A stretch of 43,666 bases of DNA from an uncultured Bacteroidales bacterium (GTDB lineage Bacteria; Bacteroidota; Bacteroidia; Bacteroidales; Bacteroidaceae), in the NCBI GenBank assembly GCA_902783885.1, contig CACZSQ010000103.1:1-43666 (forward strand), given 5' to 3'. Below are positions 1-7,801 of the stretch, in pieces; position 1 is the stretch's first letter; each line of letters begins with the position of its first letter. The notes beneath the pieces are model-generated. The model was not told where the DNA came from. It saw only the letters and a list, made by a program, of their open reading frames with translations, and ran no database searches. The translations under genes and the position numbers were made by a program.

Positions 1-159
1 CTCGAACTGGAACTTCTCGCCGTTGGCCTTATATTTAATAAAGGAATCGGGCAGACCGATCTTCTCGATGCCGCCACTGGTGATGACTGAGCGGTCATCC
101 ATATTGTACAAAGCGTATTTTATACTGCTGCTTCCGCAGTTAAGAACAAGAATTTTCAT
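1..159 (-). CDS. ackA: Acetate kinase, N-terminal part (cut by window edge)
   Basis: Acetate kinase makes ATP and acetate from acetyl phosphate and ADP in the cytoplasm, the last step of the Pta-AckA acetate branch. Only the first 53 codons are in the window. They begin MKILVLNCGSSSIKYALYNM, the conserved phosphate-binding opening of the acetokinase family (N-x-G-S-S-S-x-K-Y). The ATG occupies 159-157 and overlaps the pta stop codon (ATGA), so the two genes are very probably translationally coupled in the order pta-ackA. The rest of the gene lies beyond position 1. The neighbour and the motif together make the identification firm even though the fragment is short. Confidence 0.95.
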   Translation of the reverse strand, partial: MKILVLNCGSSSIKYALYNMDDRSVITSGGIEKIGLPDSFIKYKANGEKFQFE

Positions 160-1163
160 TTTGCATCCATTGCCTGACAGGCTGTTATAGCGATTAAGTA
201 ATAAATATCATCGACGGAGCAGCCGCGGCTGAGGTCGTTGACGGGACGGGCGATGCCCTGGAGGATAGGACCGATGGCGATGGCACCGGCGAGACGCTGC
301 ACGAGCTTGTAGCTGATGTTGCCCACCTCGAGGTTCGGATAGACGAGGACGTTGGCATGTCCGGCAATGGCGCTGCCGGGCGCTTTCTTCTCACCTACAG
401 ACGGCACGAGAGCGGCATCAGCCTGCAGCTCGCCATCCACCTTCAGTTCGGGACAGCGTTCCTTGGCCAGACGGGTAGCCTCGACGACCTTATCGACCAC
501 TTCGTGCTTGGCAGAGCCCTTGGTGGAGAAACTCAGCATGGCTACGCGGGGATCGTCGAAGCCTGCCACGCTCTTGGCGGTCTGTGCGGTGCACACGGCA
601 ATCTGTGCCAGCTGGTCGGCATCGGGCATGGGGGTCACAGCCACGTCGCCCACGACGAGCACGCCATCCTCGCCGTACTCGGGTTTATCTGTAATCAGGA
701 GCATAGCGCCGCTGACGCAGGTGATGCCCGGTGAGCACTTGATAATCTGCAGTGCTGGACGCAATGTCTCGCCCGTGGTCGAGAGGGCACCGGAGATCTG
801 ACCGTCGGCGCCTTCGGTCTTGATGATCATGCAACCGAGGTACAAGGGATTCTTGACGAGCTCGCGCGCCTGCTCGATGGTCATGCCTTTGCTCTTGCGC
901 AACTCGCAGAGCAGCTGAGCCAGTTCCTCGCTGCGCTCATAGTTCTCGGGGTCGATGAGCGTAGCCTCGCCGATGTGGGTGAGACCGTGCTTCGCAGCCA
1001 GAGCCTGCACCTTGGCAGGATTACCGATGAGAATGATGTTGGCCAGCTTGTCGGCCAATGCCTTGTCGGCAGCGATGAGCGTGCGCTCCTCTTCAGCTTC
1101 AGGCAGTACGATGCGCTGGGGATTAGCCTGCGCACGTGAAATGATTTTTTCGATTAATGACAT
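156..1163 (-). CDS. pta: Phosphate acetyltransferase
   Basis: Phosphotransacetylase converts acetyl-CoA and phosphate to acetyl phosphate and CoA, feeding acetate kinase for substrate-level ATP production. The 335-residue protein is a single PTA_PTB domain, the short form without the N-terminal regulatory DRTGG/BioD-like part of the enterobacterial enzyme. Recognisable family segments are RIVLPEAEEERTLIAADKAL near the N-terminus, GALSTTGETLRPALQIIK in the middle, and DGELQADAALVP followed by NVLVYPNLEVGNISYKL near the C-terminus. The start is the ATG at 1163-1161. The stop overlaps the ackA start. I saw no clear TAnnTTTG promoter in the 89 bases upstream, which carry a short repeat and separate the gene from the OPT transporter gene. 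Confidence 0.96.
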   Translation of the reverse strand: MSLIEKIISRAQANPQRIVLPEAEEERTLIAADKALADKLANIILIGNPAKVQALAAKHGLTHIGEATLIDPENYERSEELAQLLCELRKSKGMTIEQARELVKNPLYLGCMIIKTEGADGQISGALSTTGETLRPALQIIKCSPGITCVSGAMLLITDKPEYGEDGVLVVGDVAVTPMPDADQLAQIAVCTAQTAKSVAGFDDPRVAMLSFSTKGSAKHEVVDKVVEATRLAKERCPELKVDGELQADAALVPSVGEKKAPGSAIAGHANVLVYPNLEVGNISYKLVQRLAGAIAIGPILQGIARPVNDLSRGCSVDDIYYLIAITACQAMDAK

Positions 1164-1208
1164 AATTTAATTTGACTATTTGACAATTTACAAATTCACA
1201 AAGAATGG

Positions 1209-1244
1209 GGCTCATAGGGCCTATATGGCTCATAGAGCCTATAA
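1209..1244. repeat. Two tandem 18-bp CATAG/CCTATA units
   Basis: Two adjacent 18-bp units (1209-1226 and 1227-1244), each reading GGCTCATAG-R-GCCTATAW, differ at two positions. They lie between the OPT transporter stop and the pta start. The unit is partly self-complementary (GGCTC...GAGCC), so it may fold in RNA. It resembles the CATAAG/CATAG short-period repeats common between genes in Bacteroidales; a related array lies at 16783-16996. Confidence 0.7.
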
Positions 1245-1252
1245 CTATGGGG

Positions 1253-3265
1253 TCACGCGACTTTTGCTTTCATGCTGGCCTTGACCACATAGAGAATGAG
1301 GAGGAGGTAGGCAAGGATGGAGAGGACTTCGGACAGCGGGTTAGCGAGCCATGCTTCATTGAAGAGGTCAACACCCAGGAAACGGAGCAAGGCAGCAACG
1401 ACGCCCATCAGCGCGCCACCGGCTATGAAGCCGCTGGCCAAGAGTGTGCCCCGTTCGCCACGCGCCGTGTTGACGGCGGCATCCTGAGAACGCGAGGTGA
1501 CATACCAGTTGACAGCACCGCCTACGACAAGAGGAACATTCAACTCAAGAGGAATGAACATTCCAAGGGCAAAGGCCAGCACAGGCACGTCCAGCACATT
1601 CAGCATCAAGGCCAACATGGCACCCACGCCATAGAGCAGCCAAGGTGCCCCCTGCCCCATCATCAGGGGCTCGATGACAGCTGCCATCGCGTTGGCCTGC
1701 GGAGCTACGAGGGCGTGTTCACCCGTGAAGCCATAGGTCTTATTCAAAATGATGATAACACCGCCGACGGTAGCTGCCGACACCAATGTGCCCAGGAACT
1801 TCCACGTCTCCTGCTTGGCAGGAGTCGTGCCGAGCCAGTAGCCTATCTTCAAATCGGTGACGAAGCCGCCTGCCATAGAGAGAGCGGTGCAGACGACACC
1901 GCCAATGACCATACTGGCCACCATCCCGCTGGTGCCTTGCAAACCTGCAGCCACCAAGACCAGGGATGCGATGATGAGCGTCATGAGGGTCATGCCGCTC
2001 ACGGGGTTACTGCCCACGATGGCGATGGCATTGGCTGCGACCGTCGTGAAGAGGAAGGCAATGACGGTGACCACCAGCCAGGCCACCAGCGCCTGCAGGA
2101 AGTTGTGAATCACGCCTACGTAGAAGAACACAAACACGACCACCAATGCCACCAAGACGGCAATGGACAGGAAGCGCATACTCAAGTCGCGGTCGGTGCG
2201 TAACGAGGCGGCTGCCACGGCTCCGGACTTGCTGCGCAGTTCGCGCCCTGCCAAGCCGACGGCACCCTTGATGACGCCCCAACTCTTGACAATGCCGATG
2301 ACACCCGCCATGGCGATGGCACCGATGCCGATATAGCGGGCGTAGTTGGTGAAGATGAACTGTGGATCAGCCTGCGACAGCATCACGGAATCGGTGGTTG
2401 TCATTCCCAACAACGGGATGATGAACCACCATACGAAAAGCGAGCCTGCACAAATGATGCACGCATATTTCAGACCTACGATGTAGCCAAGTCCCAACAC
2501 GGCAGCGCCGGTGTTGATGGAGAAGGTCAGCTTCACACGCTGGGCAATATCCTCGCCCCACGCCGTCATGCGAGTGGTCAGGGTCTCATGCCACCAGCCA
2601 AAGGTTGAAACGACAAAGTCATAGAGTCCGCCGATGGCAGCAGCCCAGATGAGAGGACGTGCCTGGTTGCCGCCCTGCTGCCCGCTGACGAGCACCTGAG
2701 TGGTGGCCGTTGCCTCGGGAAAGGGATACTTGCCGTGCATATCTTTTACGAAATAACGGCGGAAGGGTATCAGGAACAGAATGCCTAAGCAGCCACCCAG
2801 AAGCGACGACAGGAAGACCTGGAAGAAGTTGACGGTAATCTCGGGGTATTTGGCCTGCAAGATATAGAGCGCCGGAAGGGTGAAGATGGCACCAGCCACG
2901 ATGACACCCGAGGAGGCACCGATGCTCTGGATAATCACATTCTCGCCCAAGGCGCCCTTGCGCTTGGCAGCGGTGCTCAAACCCACGGCAATAATGGCAA
3001 TAGGGATGGCAGCCTCGAAGACCTGTCCCACCTTCAGCCCCAGGTAAGCTGCGGCAGCTGAAAAGATGACAGCCATGAGAATGCCCCACGAGACGCTCCA
3101 GGCGTTGACCTCGGAATAGTCGCGTTGCGGACTCATCAGCGGCTCATAGGCCTCGTCTGGCAGCAACTCGCGGAAGGCGTTGTCGGGAAGAGAGGACTCT
3201 ACGAACCCACTCCCCTGCCCCTCAGGGAGGGGAGTCGTATCCTTTGTCATTTGGTCGTTTTTCAT
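1253..3265 (-). CDS. OPT-family oligopeptide transporter
   Basis: This is a 670-residue polytopic inner-membrane protein of the oligopeptide transporter (OPT) family, a group that moves oligopeptides or metal chelates with proton symport. The substrate here is unknown. After about 50 soluble residues come many hydrophobic segments. The family segment SVSWGILMAVIFSAAAAYLG follows NAW, and GKYPFPEATATTQVLVSG is the characteristic cytoplasmic loop. Near the C-terminus FALGMFIPLELNVPLVVGG and GERGTLLASGFIAGGALMGV also match bacterial OPT proteins. Two ATG starts are possible, at 3265 and 3250. The first residues (about 11-22) are encoded by a G/C-rich repeat-like stretch rather than by conserved family sequence. 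It follows the diadenylate cyclase gene with a repeat-filled 138-bp gap, so it may have its own promoter. Confidence 0.93.
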   Translation of the reverse strand: MKNDQMTKDTTPLPEGQGSGFVESSLPDNAFRELLPDEAYEPLMSPQRDYSEVNAWSVSWGILMAVIFSAAAAYLGLKVGQVFEAAIPIAIIAVGLSTAAKRKGALGENVIIQSIGASSGVIVAGAIFTLPALYILQAKYPEITVNFFQVFLSSLLGGCLGILFLIPFRRYFVKDMHGKYPFPEATATTQVLVSGQQGGNQARPLIWAAAIGGLYDFVVSTFGWWHETLTTRMTAWGEDIAQRVKLTFSINTGAAVLGLGYIVGLKYACIICAGSLFVWWFIIPLLGMTTTDSVMLSQADPQFIFTNYARYIGIGAIAMAGVIGIVKSWGVIKGAVGLAGRELRSKSGAVAAASLRTDRDLSMRFLSIAVLVALVVVFVFFYVGVIHNFLQALVAWLVVTVIAFLFTTVAANAIAIVGSNPVSGMTLMTLIIASLVLVAAGLQGTSGMVASMVIGGVVCTALSMAGGFVTDLKIGYWLGTTPAKQETWKFLGTLVSAATVGGVIIILNKTYGFTGEHALVAPQANAMAAVIEPLMMGQGAPWLLYGVGAMLALMLNVLDVPVLAFALGMFIPLELNVPLVVGGAVNWYVTSRSQDAAVNTARGERGTLLASGFIAGGALMGVVAALLRFLGVDLFNEAWLANPLSEVLSILAYLLLILYVVKASMKAKVA
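3208..3236. repeat. G/C-rich palindromic repeat inside the OPT 5' coding region
   Basis: ACTCCCCT and AGGGGAGT form a perfect 8-bp inverted repeat around a C-rich centre. The element sits inside the first codons of the OPT transporter and encodes the low-complexity peptide TPLPEGQGSGF. Similar CTCCCC/GGGGAG elements occur at 3362-3390 and, as CCCTAAAGGGGAGTG, in the triple repeat at 6504-6599, which suggests one dispersed family. Confidence 0.6.
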
Positions 3266-3280
3266 TGTTTTTATTATTTT

Positions 3281-3352
3281 CGTTATTTCAAGATGTCGTT
3301 TCTTCGTTATTCCGAAATGTCGTTATTCCGTTATATCGAGATGTCCATTTTC
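3281..3352. repeat. Three tandem 24-bp degenerate units
   Basis: Three consecutive 24-bp units (3281-3304, 3305-3328, 3329-3352) share CGTTAT-WYCRARATGTC followed by a T-rich end. They occupy the 5' flank of the OPT transporter (minus strand), between it and the diadenylate cyclase gene. No reading frame or promoter motif explains them. Confidence 0.75.
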
Positions 3353-3361
3353 TTTAGTGTC

Positions 3362-3390
3362 TACTCCCCTCACTAAGGGAGGGGCAGGGG
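3362..3390. repeat. G/C-rich stem element between the cdaA-like and OPT genes
   Basis: CCCCTC and GAGGGG form a 6-bp stem around a 7-base loop, followed by a second G-run. It lies just after the diadenylate cyclase stop codon when read on the minus strand and belongs to the same C-run/G-run family as the element at 3208-3236. It might work as a weak terminator, but it has no T-run on the minus strand. Confidence 0.5.
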
Positions 3391-3403
3391 GGAAGGGTCC
3401 TCC

Positions 3404-4171
3404 TTAGAACGCATCCTCCGTCAAGATTCGCTCCAGGTCCTCGGCGCTCACGCGGAGTTGGAAAGAGCCGCGGAAAGCCACGGAGATAGCCCCCGACTCC
3501 TCGCTGACCACGATGGCCAAGGCATCGGTTTCCTGCGAAACGCCCAACGCTGCGCGATGGCGCAAGCCCAGTTCCTTGGGCAGATTCAGGTCGTGGGCCA
3601 CAGGTAGGATGCAACCTGCTGCCGCTATACGTTTGTTGGCGATGACCATGCCGCCGTCGTGCAATGGGGAGTTCTTGAAGAAGATATTCTCAATCAGGCG
3701 TTGGCTGATTTTTGCATCGACATACTCTCCCGAGCGGATGAAGTCGTTGAGCGGCAGCGACCGCTGCATGACGATGAGCGCACCCACCTTCTGCTTGGAC
3801 ATGGACAGACAGGCCATCACAATGGGCAAGACATCCTCGCGGGTGTGGGTCTGCTTCTTTTCACCACTGAAGAACCGCACGGCGGCACGCACGCGCTGAT
3901 GAGTACCTATGGAATAGAAGAATTTGCGGATTTCATCCTGGAACAGAATCAACAGCGCCAAAGCACCCACGCTGACGACGCGGTCGAGCAGTGTGCCCAG
4001 CAGCCGCATCTCAAGGATTTGCGAGACAAACAGCCAGAAGACAATGAAGATGAGCACGCCGAAAAAGATATTCAGCGAGCGCGATTCCTTCATCAGCCGA
4101 TAGCTGTAATAAAGCAGGATAGCTACCAGCAGGATATCGATAAAGTCTTTCAGGCCAAAGTTGAAGAACAC
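3404..4171 (-). CDS. cdaA: CdaA-type diadenylate cyclase (DisA_N domain)
   Basis: This membrane enzyme should make cyclic di-AMP from two ATP. The 255 residues start with about three hydrophobic segments (roughly 10-25, 35-52, 60-77) followed by the DisA_N/DAC domain. The RHR motif (residues 204-206, within LGLRHRAALG) is intact. The other catalytic motif, usually DGA, reads DGG here (172-174, in SPLHDGGMVI). The first codon is a GTG at 4171-4169; a stop codon lies two codons upstream in frame, so no ATG start is available. It follows folP by 28 bp, a pairing I associate with Bacteroidetes. Cyclic di-AMP usually controls potassium and osmotic balance, and trkA is present elsewhere in this window. 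The family is certain; activity depends on whether the DGG variant is tolerated. Confidence 0.93.
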   Translation of the reverse strand: MFFNFGLKDFIDILLVAILLYYSYRLMKESRSLNIFFGVLIFIVFWLFVSQILEMRLLGTLLDRVVSVGALALLILFQDEIRKFFYSIGTHQRVRAAVRFFSGEKKQTHTREDVLPIVMACLSMSKQKVGALIVMQRSLPLNDFIRSGEYVDAKISQRLIENIFFKNSPLHDGGMVIANKRIAAAGCILPVAHDLNLPKELGLRHRAALGVSQETDALAIVVSEESGAISVAFRGSFQLRVSAEDLERILTEDAF

Positions 4172-4199
4172 TGCTTATTTAAATTTCGAGTAATAGTTA

Positions 4200-5033
4200 T
4201 CAATCTTTCAACATCTCAATCATCTTGACTGCTTCCACCGCCTGGCGTACGTCGTGCACACGGAGAATGCGGGCACCAGCCTTGAGAGCAAGGGTGTTCA
4301 GCACCGTCGTTCCATTCAGGGCTTCCTCTGGTTGGATATCCAGCAGCTTGCAAATCATGGACTTGCGCGACACACCAACCAGGAAGGCATTGTCAGGGAA
4401 GACGCCAACGATGTCCTCGAGGCACTTCACAATCTGATAGTTCTGCGCCAGCGTCTTGCCGAAGCCGAAGCCTGGATCCAGGATGACATCTGCCACCCCC
4501 TGCTCCCACAGTCTCTGCAAACGCTCCGCCAGCCAGCGGCACAGCGACGGGACATATTCCTCAGCTGACATGTTGCCGTCGATGGCATCGTCGGCAACGC
4601 CTCCGCTGTGTGTCAACACATACGGCACCCGCAAGTCTGCCACGGTCGCGAACATCATCGGGTCCTTGCCGCCGCTGACATCATTGATGATGTCCACGCC
4701 AAACTCCTTCACACAGCGCTTGGCCACCTCCGCGCGAAAAGTATCCACGCTGATGACGCACTCAGGAAAAGCTTCGCGCAGTACGGACAAAGCCAGTTCC
4801 AGACGCTGCCATTCCTCGGCCTCGGTGACCTCGGTAGCACCAGGGCGCGTGCTATAGGCACCGACGTCTATCATCTGTCCGCCCTCGGACAAAATCTGCT
4901 CACCTCGCAGACGAATGGTTTCTCTTGCCTGAACGCGACTGTCTGCATAGAACGAGTCGGGCGTCACATTGAGAATACCCATTACCTGCGGGGTGTCGAA
5001 ATCCAATAGTTTGCCTTGGATATTGAGTGTCAT
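4200..5033 (-). CDS. folP: Dihydropteroate synthase
   Basis: FolP joins p-aminobenzoate to hydroxymethyldihydropterin pyrophosphate to give dihydropteroate in folate synthesis; it is the sulfonamide target. The signature VMGILNVTPDSF is near the N-terminus, followed by GGQMIDVGAYSTRPGA, VDIINDVSGG, ILDPGFGFGKT and VSRKSMI, and the protein ends with RVHDVRQAVEAVKM. I place the start at the ATG 5033-5031 (277 residues). The frame can be extended to a TTG at 5063, but that codon lies inside the -7 motif TATCTTTG (5068-5061 on the minus strand) and the added residues are not family-like. It is divergent from murF and is the first gene of a minus-strand group with the cdaA-like gene. Confidence 0.95.
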   Translation of the reverse strand: MTLNIQGKLLDFDTPQVMGILNVTPDSFYADSRVQARETIRLRGEQILSEGGQMIDVGAYSTRPGATEVTEAEEWQRLELALSVLREAFPECVISVDTFRAEVAKRCVKEFGVDIINDVSGGKDPMMFATVADLRVPYVLTHSGGVADDAIDGNMSAEEYVPSLCRWLAERLQRLWEQGVADVILDPGFGFGKTLAQNYQIVKCLEDIVGVFPDNAFLVGVSRKSMICKLLDIQPEEALNGTTVLNTLALKAGARILRVHDVRQAVEAVKMIEMLKD

Positions 5034-5060
5034 GACGGCGCTAATGCCTATTTTTCGGGA

Positions 5061-5068
5061 CAAAGATA
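5061..5068 (-). promoter_or_regulatory. folP promoter, -7 element TATCTTTG
   Basis: Read on the minus strand, 5068-5061 is TATCTTTG, an exact match to the Bacteroidetes TAnnTTTG motif. It would give a short leader of about 20 nt before the ATG at 5033. I saw no clear TTTG -33 element. Confidence 0.65.
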
Positions 5069-5111
5069 AGGAAAAGTTTATAGTTTAGCGGCCTAAATGG
5101 AAAGTTTTTGC

Positions 5112-5119
5112 TATTTTTG
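5112..5119 (+). promoter_or_regulatory. murF promoter, -7 element TATTTTTG
   Basis: TATTTTTG fits TAnnTTTG and lies 23 bp before the murF ATG. It is back-to-back with the folP promoter, with about 43 bp between the two -7 motifs. No good -33 match was seen. Confidence 0.55.
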
Positions 5120-5142
5120 CACCAATTTTATAAGAAAGAGTC

Positions 5143-6498
5143 ATGACAGACACTGAAAAACTATACGAAATCTATCTCAAACACCCTGAGGTGACGACCG
5201 ACAGCCGACGCTGTCCGGAGGGAAGTATGTTCTTTGCGCTCAAGGGAGAGTCGTTCGACGGGAACCGCTTTGCCAGCAAGGCTTTGGAGGCTGGTTCGGC
5301 TGTTGCCGTGGTGGACGACGAGACCGTCATCCCCGAGGGCGATGAACGTTATGTGTTAGTCGCCGATGTGCTCGAAGCCCTGCAGGCACTGGCCGCCCAC
5401 CACCGCCAGCAGTTCCAGGGACCTGTCGTACAAGTCACGGGCACGAACGGCAAGACAACGACCAAGGAGCTCATAGCCGCTGTGCTCAGTCAGCGCTACC
5501 GTGTGCTCTACACACAGGGCAATCTCAACAACCACATCGGAGTGCCGCTGACGTTGCTGCGCCTGCGCCCTGCTGAACATGAAATTGCCATCATTGAGAC
5601 GGGCGCTAACCATCCGGGAGAAATCAGATTCCTCACCCAGATTGTGCAGCCCGACTACGGCCTCATCACGAACGTAGGTCGCGCCCATATCGAGGGTTTC
5701 GGCTCCTTCGAGGGGGTAAAAAGCACAAAGGGAGAGCTCTACGACTATCTGTGCAAGAAAACGGATGCCCACGTGTTTATCAATGCCAGCAACGACGACC
5801 TCTGCGGTATGCTCCGCCAACGCGGCTTCGAACCAAAAGACGACAAATGCATTGCCTATGGCCACACGGAGCAGGCGCCTGTCTGCATCTGCACAGGTTC
5901 CGTCATTGACAGCAATCCCATGCTGAGGATGAGTTGGCAACACGGCAACAGCGAGCCGAAAGAAGTGCAGACACGCCTCATCGGAGCTTATAATATAGAT
6001 AATGTGTTGGCTGCGGCTGCCATCGGGCTCCATTTCGGTGTTACACAAGAGGCCGTCAGCGCAGCACTGAGCGACTACCAGCCCAGCCTCGGGCGCTCGG
6101 AATACCGGCGAACGGCTGGCAACGAACTCATCATCGATGCGTACAATGCCAATCTCACTTCCATGCAGGCTGCACTGGACAACTTCAGCCACATCAGTCA
6201 TGCTCATAAGATGGTCATCCTCGGCGACATGAAAGAACTGGGTGCCGTCAGCGCAGAGGCTCATCTGAAAGTGGCCGAACAGGCGCTCGCTACACAACCT
6301 GAAGCGGCTTGGTTCGTCGGCGACGAGTTCGCCAAGGCTTTAGCCACTTTGGCGCCTGCCACAGAGACCGACATCCGATGCTTCCCCGACGTTGCAGCTG
6401 CTCAGGAGGCTATTGCCGCACAGCGTCCCTCTGAGCGCCTCATCCTCATCAAGGGCTCCAACAGCACCAAGCTGCATCAGCTCCCGGAGTTGCTGTAG
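5143..6498 (+). CDS. murF: UDP-MurNAc-tripeptide:D-Ala-D-Ala ligase (stand-alone MurF)
   Basis: MurF adds D-Ala-D-Ala to UDP-MurNAc-tripeptide, the last cytoplasmic step of peptidoglycan precursor synthesis. The 451 residues show the three Mur ligase parts: an N-terminal substrate domain (TDSRRCPEGSMFFALKGESFDG), a central ATPase domain with the P-loop VTGTNGKTTTKE (about 98-109), the NNHIGVPLTLLRL and ETGANHPGEI segments, and a C-terminal domain with DAYNANLTSMQAAL and ILGDMKELG. Length and motifs are ordinary for MurF. A second MurF-like domain, fused to alanine racemase, is encoded at 27136-29559, so this one is probably the main ligase. It is followed by a triple repeat and pdxB. Confidence 0.96.
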   Translation: MTDTEKLYEIYLKHPEVTTDSRRCPEGSMFFALKGESFDGNRFASKALEAGSAVAVVDDETVIPEGDERYVLVADVLEALQALAAHHRQQFQGPVVQVTGTNGKTTTKELIAAVLSQRYRVLYTQGNLNNHIGVPLTLLRLRPAEHEIAIIETGANHPGEIRFLTQIVQPDYGLITNVGRAHIEGFGSFEGVKSTKGELYDYLCKKTDAHVFINASNDDLCGMLRQRGFEPKDDKCIAYGHTEQAPVCICTGSVIDSNPMLRMSWQHGNSEPKEVQTRLIGAYNIDNVLAAAAIGLHFGVTQEAVSAALSDYQPSLGRSEYRRTAGNELIIDAYNANLTSMQAALDNFSHISHAHKMVILGDMKELGAVSAEAHLKVAEQALATQPEAAWFVGDEFAKALATLAPATETDIRCFPDVAAAQEAIAAQRPSERLILIKGSNSTKLHQLPELL

Positions 6499-6503
6499 AA
6501 GGA

Positions 6504-6599
6504 GGCCCCCAAGCACCCTAAAGGGGAGTGTAGGAGGCCCCCAAGCCCCCTAAAGGGGAGTGTAGAAAGCCCCCAAGCACCCTAAAGGGGAGTGTTAGG
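6504..6599. repeat. Three tandem 32-bp repeats between murF and pdxB
   Basis: Units start at 6504, 6536 and 6568, with an exact period of 32 bp. Each contains GCCCCCAAGC, then CCCTAAAGGGGAGTGT; the CCCCTAAAGGGG core is self-complementary. Units differ at only a few positions. The array fills nearly all of the gap and leaves about 11 bp before pdxB, so it would be transcribed if murF and pdxB are co-transcribed. Confidence 0.85.
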
Positions 6600-6610
6600 A
6601 CGAATAAAGA

Positions 6611-7660
6611 ATGAAGATTGTAGTTGACGATAAGATTCCGTTTATCCTGCCGGCACTGCACGAGCTGGCTGACGAAGTGACAGCCAAGGCTGGAAGCGAA
6701 ATACGACCTGAGGATGTTCGCGATGCCGACATCCTTGTGGTGCGCACTCGTACGCGTTGCAATCAGGCTCTGCTGGATGGTAGCCGCGTAAAACTCATTG
6801 TCACGGCTACAATCGGCTTTGACCACCTTGACACAGCCTACCTCGACCGTTCCGGCATCCGCTGGACAAACTGCCCCGGCTGCAATGCTACGAGTGTGGG
6901 GCAGTATGTCCGCAACAGCCTGCTCGCACTACAACACGACACTGGCCTCCGCTTCGCCGGCAGCACGATAGGCATCGTAGGCGTCGGACATGTCGGAACC
7001 GCTGTATGGCAAGCTCTCAAGCCCCTCGTGGCCCAAGGAGAAGGTCAGTTGCTGCTCTGCGACCCGCTGCGCGAGCCTTTTGCGCTCAACGCCGACAACC
7101 ACAGCCGCTGGTGCGCGCTGCACGAGATTCAAGAGCTGGCCAACATCATCACCTTCCACACGCCCCTGACCACCGATGGACCGGCTCCCACCTTCCACAT
7201 GGCAGATGAAGCGTTCATGAACAGACTTCAGCATAAGCCCGTCGTCATCAACGCCGCGCGCGGAGGCGTTATTGACGAACGCGCACTGCTGGACGCAATG
7301 GACAAAGGGCTCGTGAGCCACGCTGTCATTGACACCTGGGAGCAGGAACCACACATTAGCACAGAACTCTTGCGCCGAGCATTCATCGCCACTCCCCACA
7401 TCGCAGGCTACAGCGCCGACGGCAAAGCTAACGCCACCCGCATGACACTCGACGCCATCTGCCATTTCATCGGGGTACCCATGCGCTTTAAGATAGAGCC
7501 GCCCGCTCTCCCACCCGACCTCGTACTATCCGCAGACCCCTCTGTTCGCGACCTTCAACTTTATGACCCGCGCACTGACAGCAGCCGTCTGAAAGCTGCT
7601 CCCGAAAAGTTCGAATGGCTGCGCGGACATTACCCACTACGCCGAGAACAAGGGGACTAA
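6611..7660 (+). CDS. pdxB: 4-phosphoerythronate dehydrogenase
   Basis: PdxB oxidises 4-phospho-D-erythronate in the DXP-dependent pathway to pyridoxal phosphate. The 349-residue protein is a D-2-hydroxyacid dehydrogenase. Its catalytic-domain opening MKIVVDDKIPFI and the segment NCPGCNATSVGQYV are typical of PdxB rather than of phosphoglycerate dehydrogenases. The NAD-binding loop is GIVGVGHVGTAV, and the catalytic Arg (NAARGGVIDE), Glu (DTWEQEP) and His (TPHIAGYS) are all present. The C-terminal third is the PdxB dimerisation region. The DXP supplied by Dxs (encoded at 24232-26133) feeds the same vitamin pathway. The start ATG is 11 bp after the repeat array. Confidence 0.94.
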   Translation: MKIVVDDKIPFILPALHELADEVTAKAGSEIRPEDVRDADILVVRTRTRCNQALLDGSRVKLIVTATIGFDHLDTAYLDRSGIRWTNCPGCNATSVGQYVRNSLLALQHDTGLRFAGSTIGIVGVGHVGTAVWQALKPLVAQGEGQLLLCDPLREPFALNADNHSRWCALHEIQELANIITFHTPLTTDGPAPTFHMADEAFMNRLQHKPVVINAARGGVIDERALLDAMDKGLVSHAVIDTWEQEPHISTELLRRAFIATPHIAGYSADGKANATRMTLDAICHFIGVPMRFKIEPPALPPDLVLSADPSVRDLQLYDPRTDSSRLKAAPEKFEWLRGHYPLRREQGD

Positions 7661-7716
7661 AACCTTGCACAAAGCACCTCTATTCGTGCGCAAAAATACA
7701 CTTTTTCGCACATTTA

Positions 7717-7748
7717 TTTGGTAATGTGAATAAAAAACACGACCTTTG
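7717..7748 (+). promoter_or_regulatory. acpP promoter (TTTG, 20 bp, GACCTTTG)
   Basis: TTTG at 7717-7720 and GACCTTTG at 7741-7748 are spaced by 20 bp. The -7 motif departs from TAnnTTTG at its first base (GA for TA). The leader to the acpP ATG is about 50 nt and AT-rich. Confidence 0.6.
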
Positions 7749-7801
7749 CAGCCTGAAAAGAAAAGAGTAATCATTAATTAAACAATTAAAGTTTTACAAC
7801 T

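Noticed and set aside
1205-2203. Open frame antisense to the OPT transporter (332 codons)
   Set aside because: The product is a His/Asp/Glu-rich translation of the reverse strand of membrane-protein codons; there is no start region, motif or conservation signal.
5034-5063. TTG start at 5063 adding ten residues to folP
   Set aside because: The codon lies within the TATCTTTG promoter motif and the extra residues are not family-like. The same reasoning removes TTG starts for dnaA (18602), and family alignment removes those for murF-alr (27124) and the sulfatase (40595).
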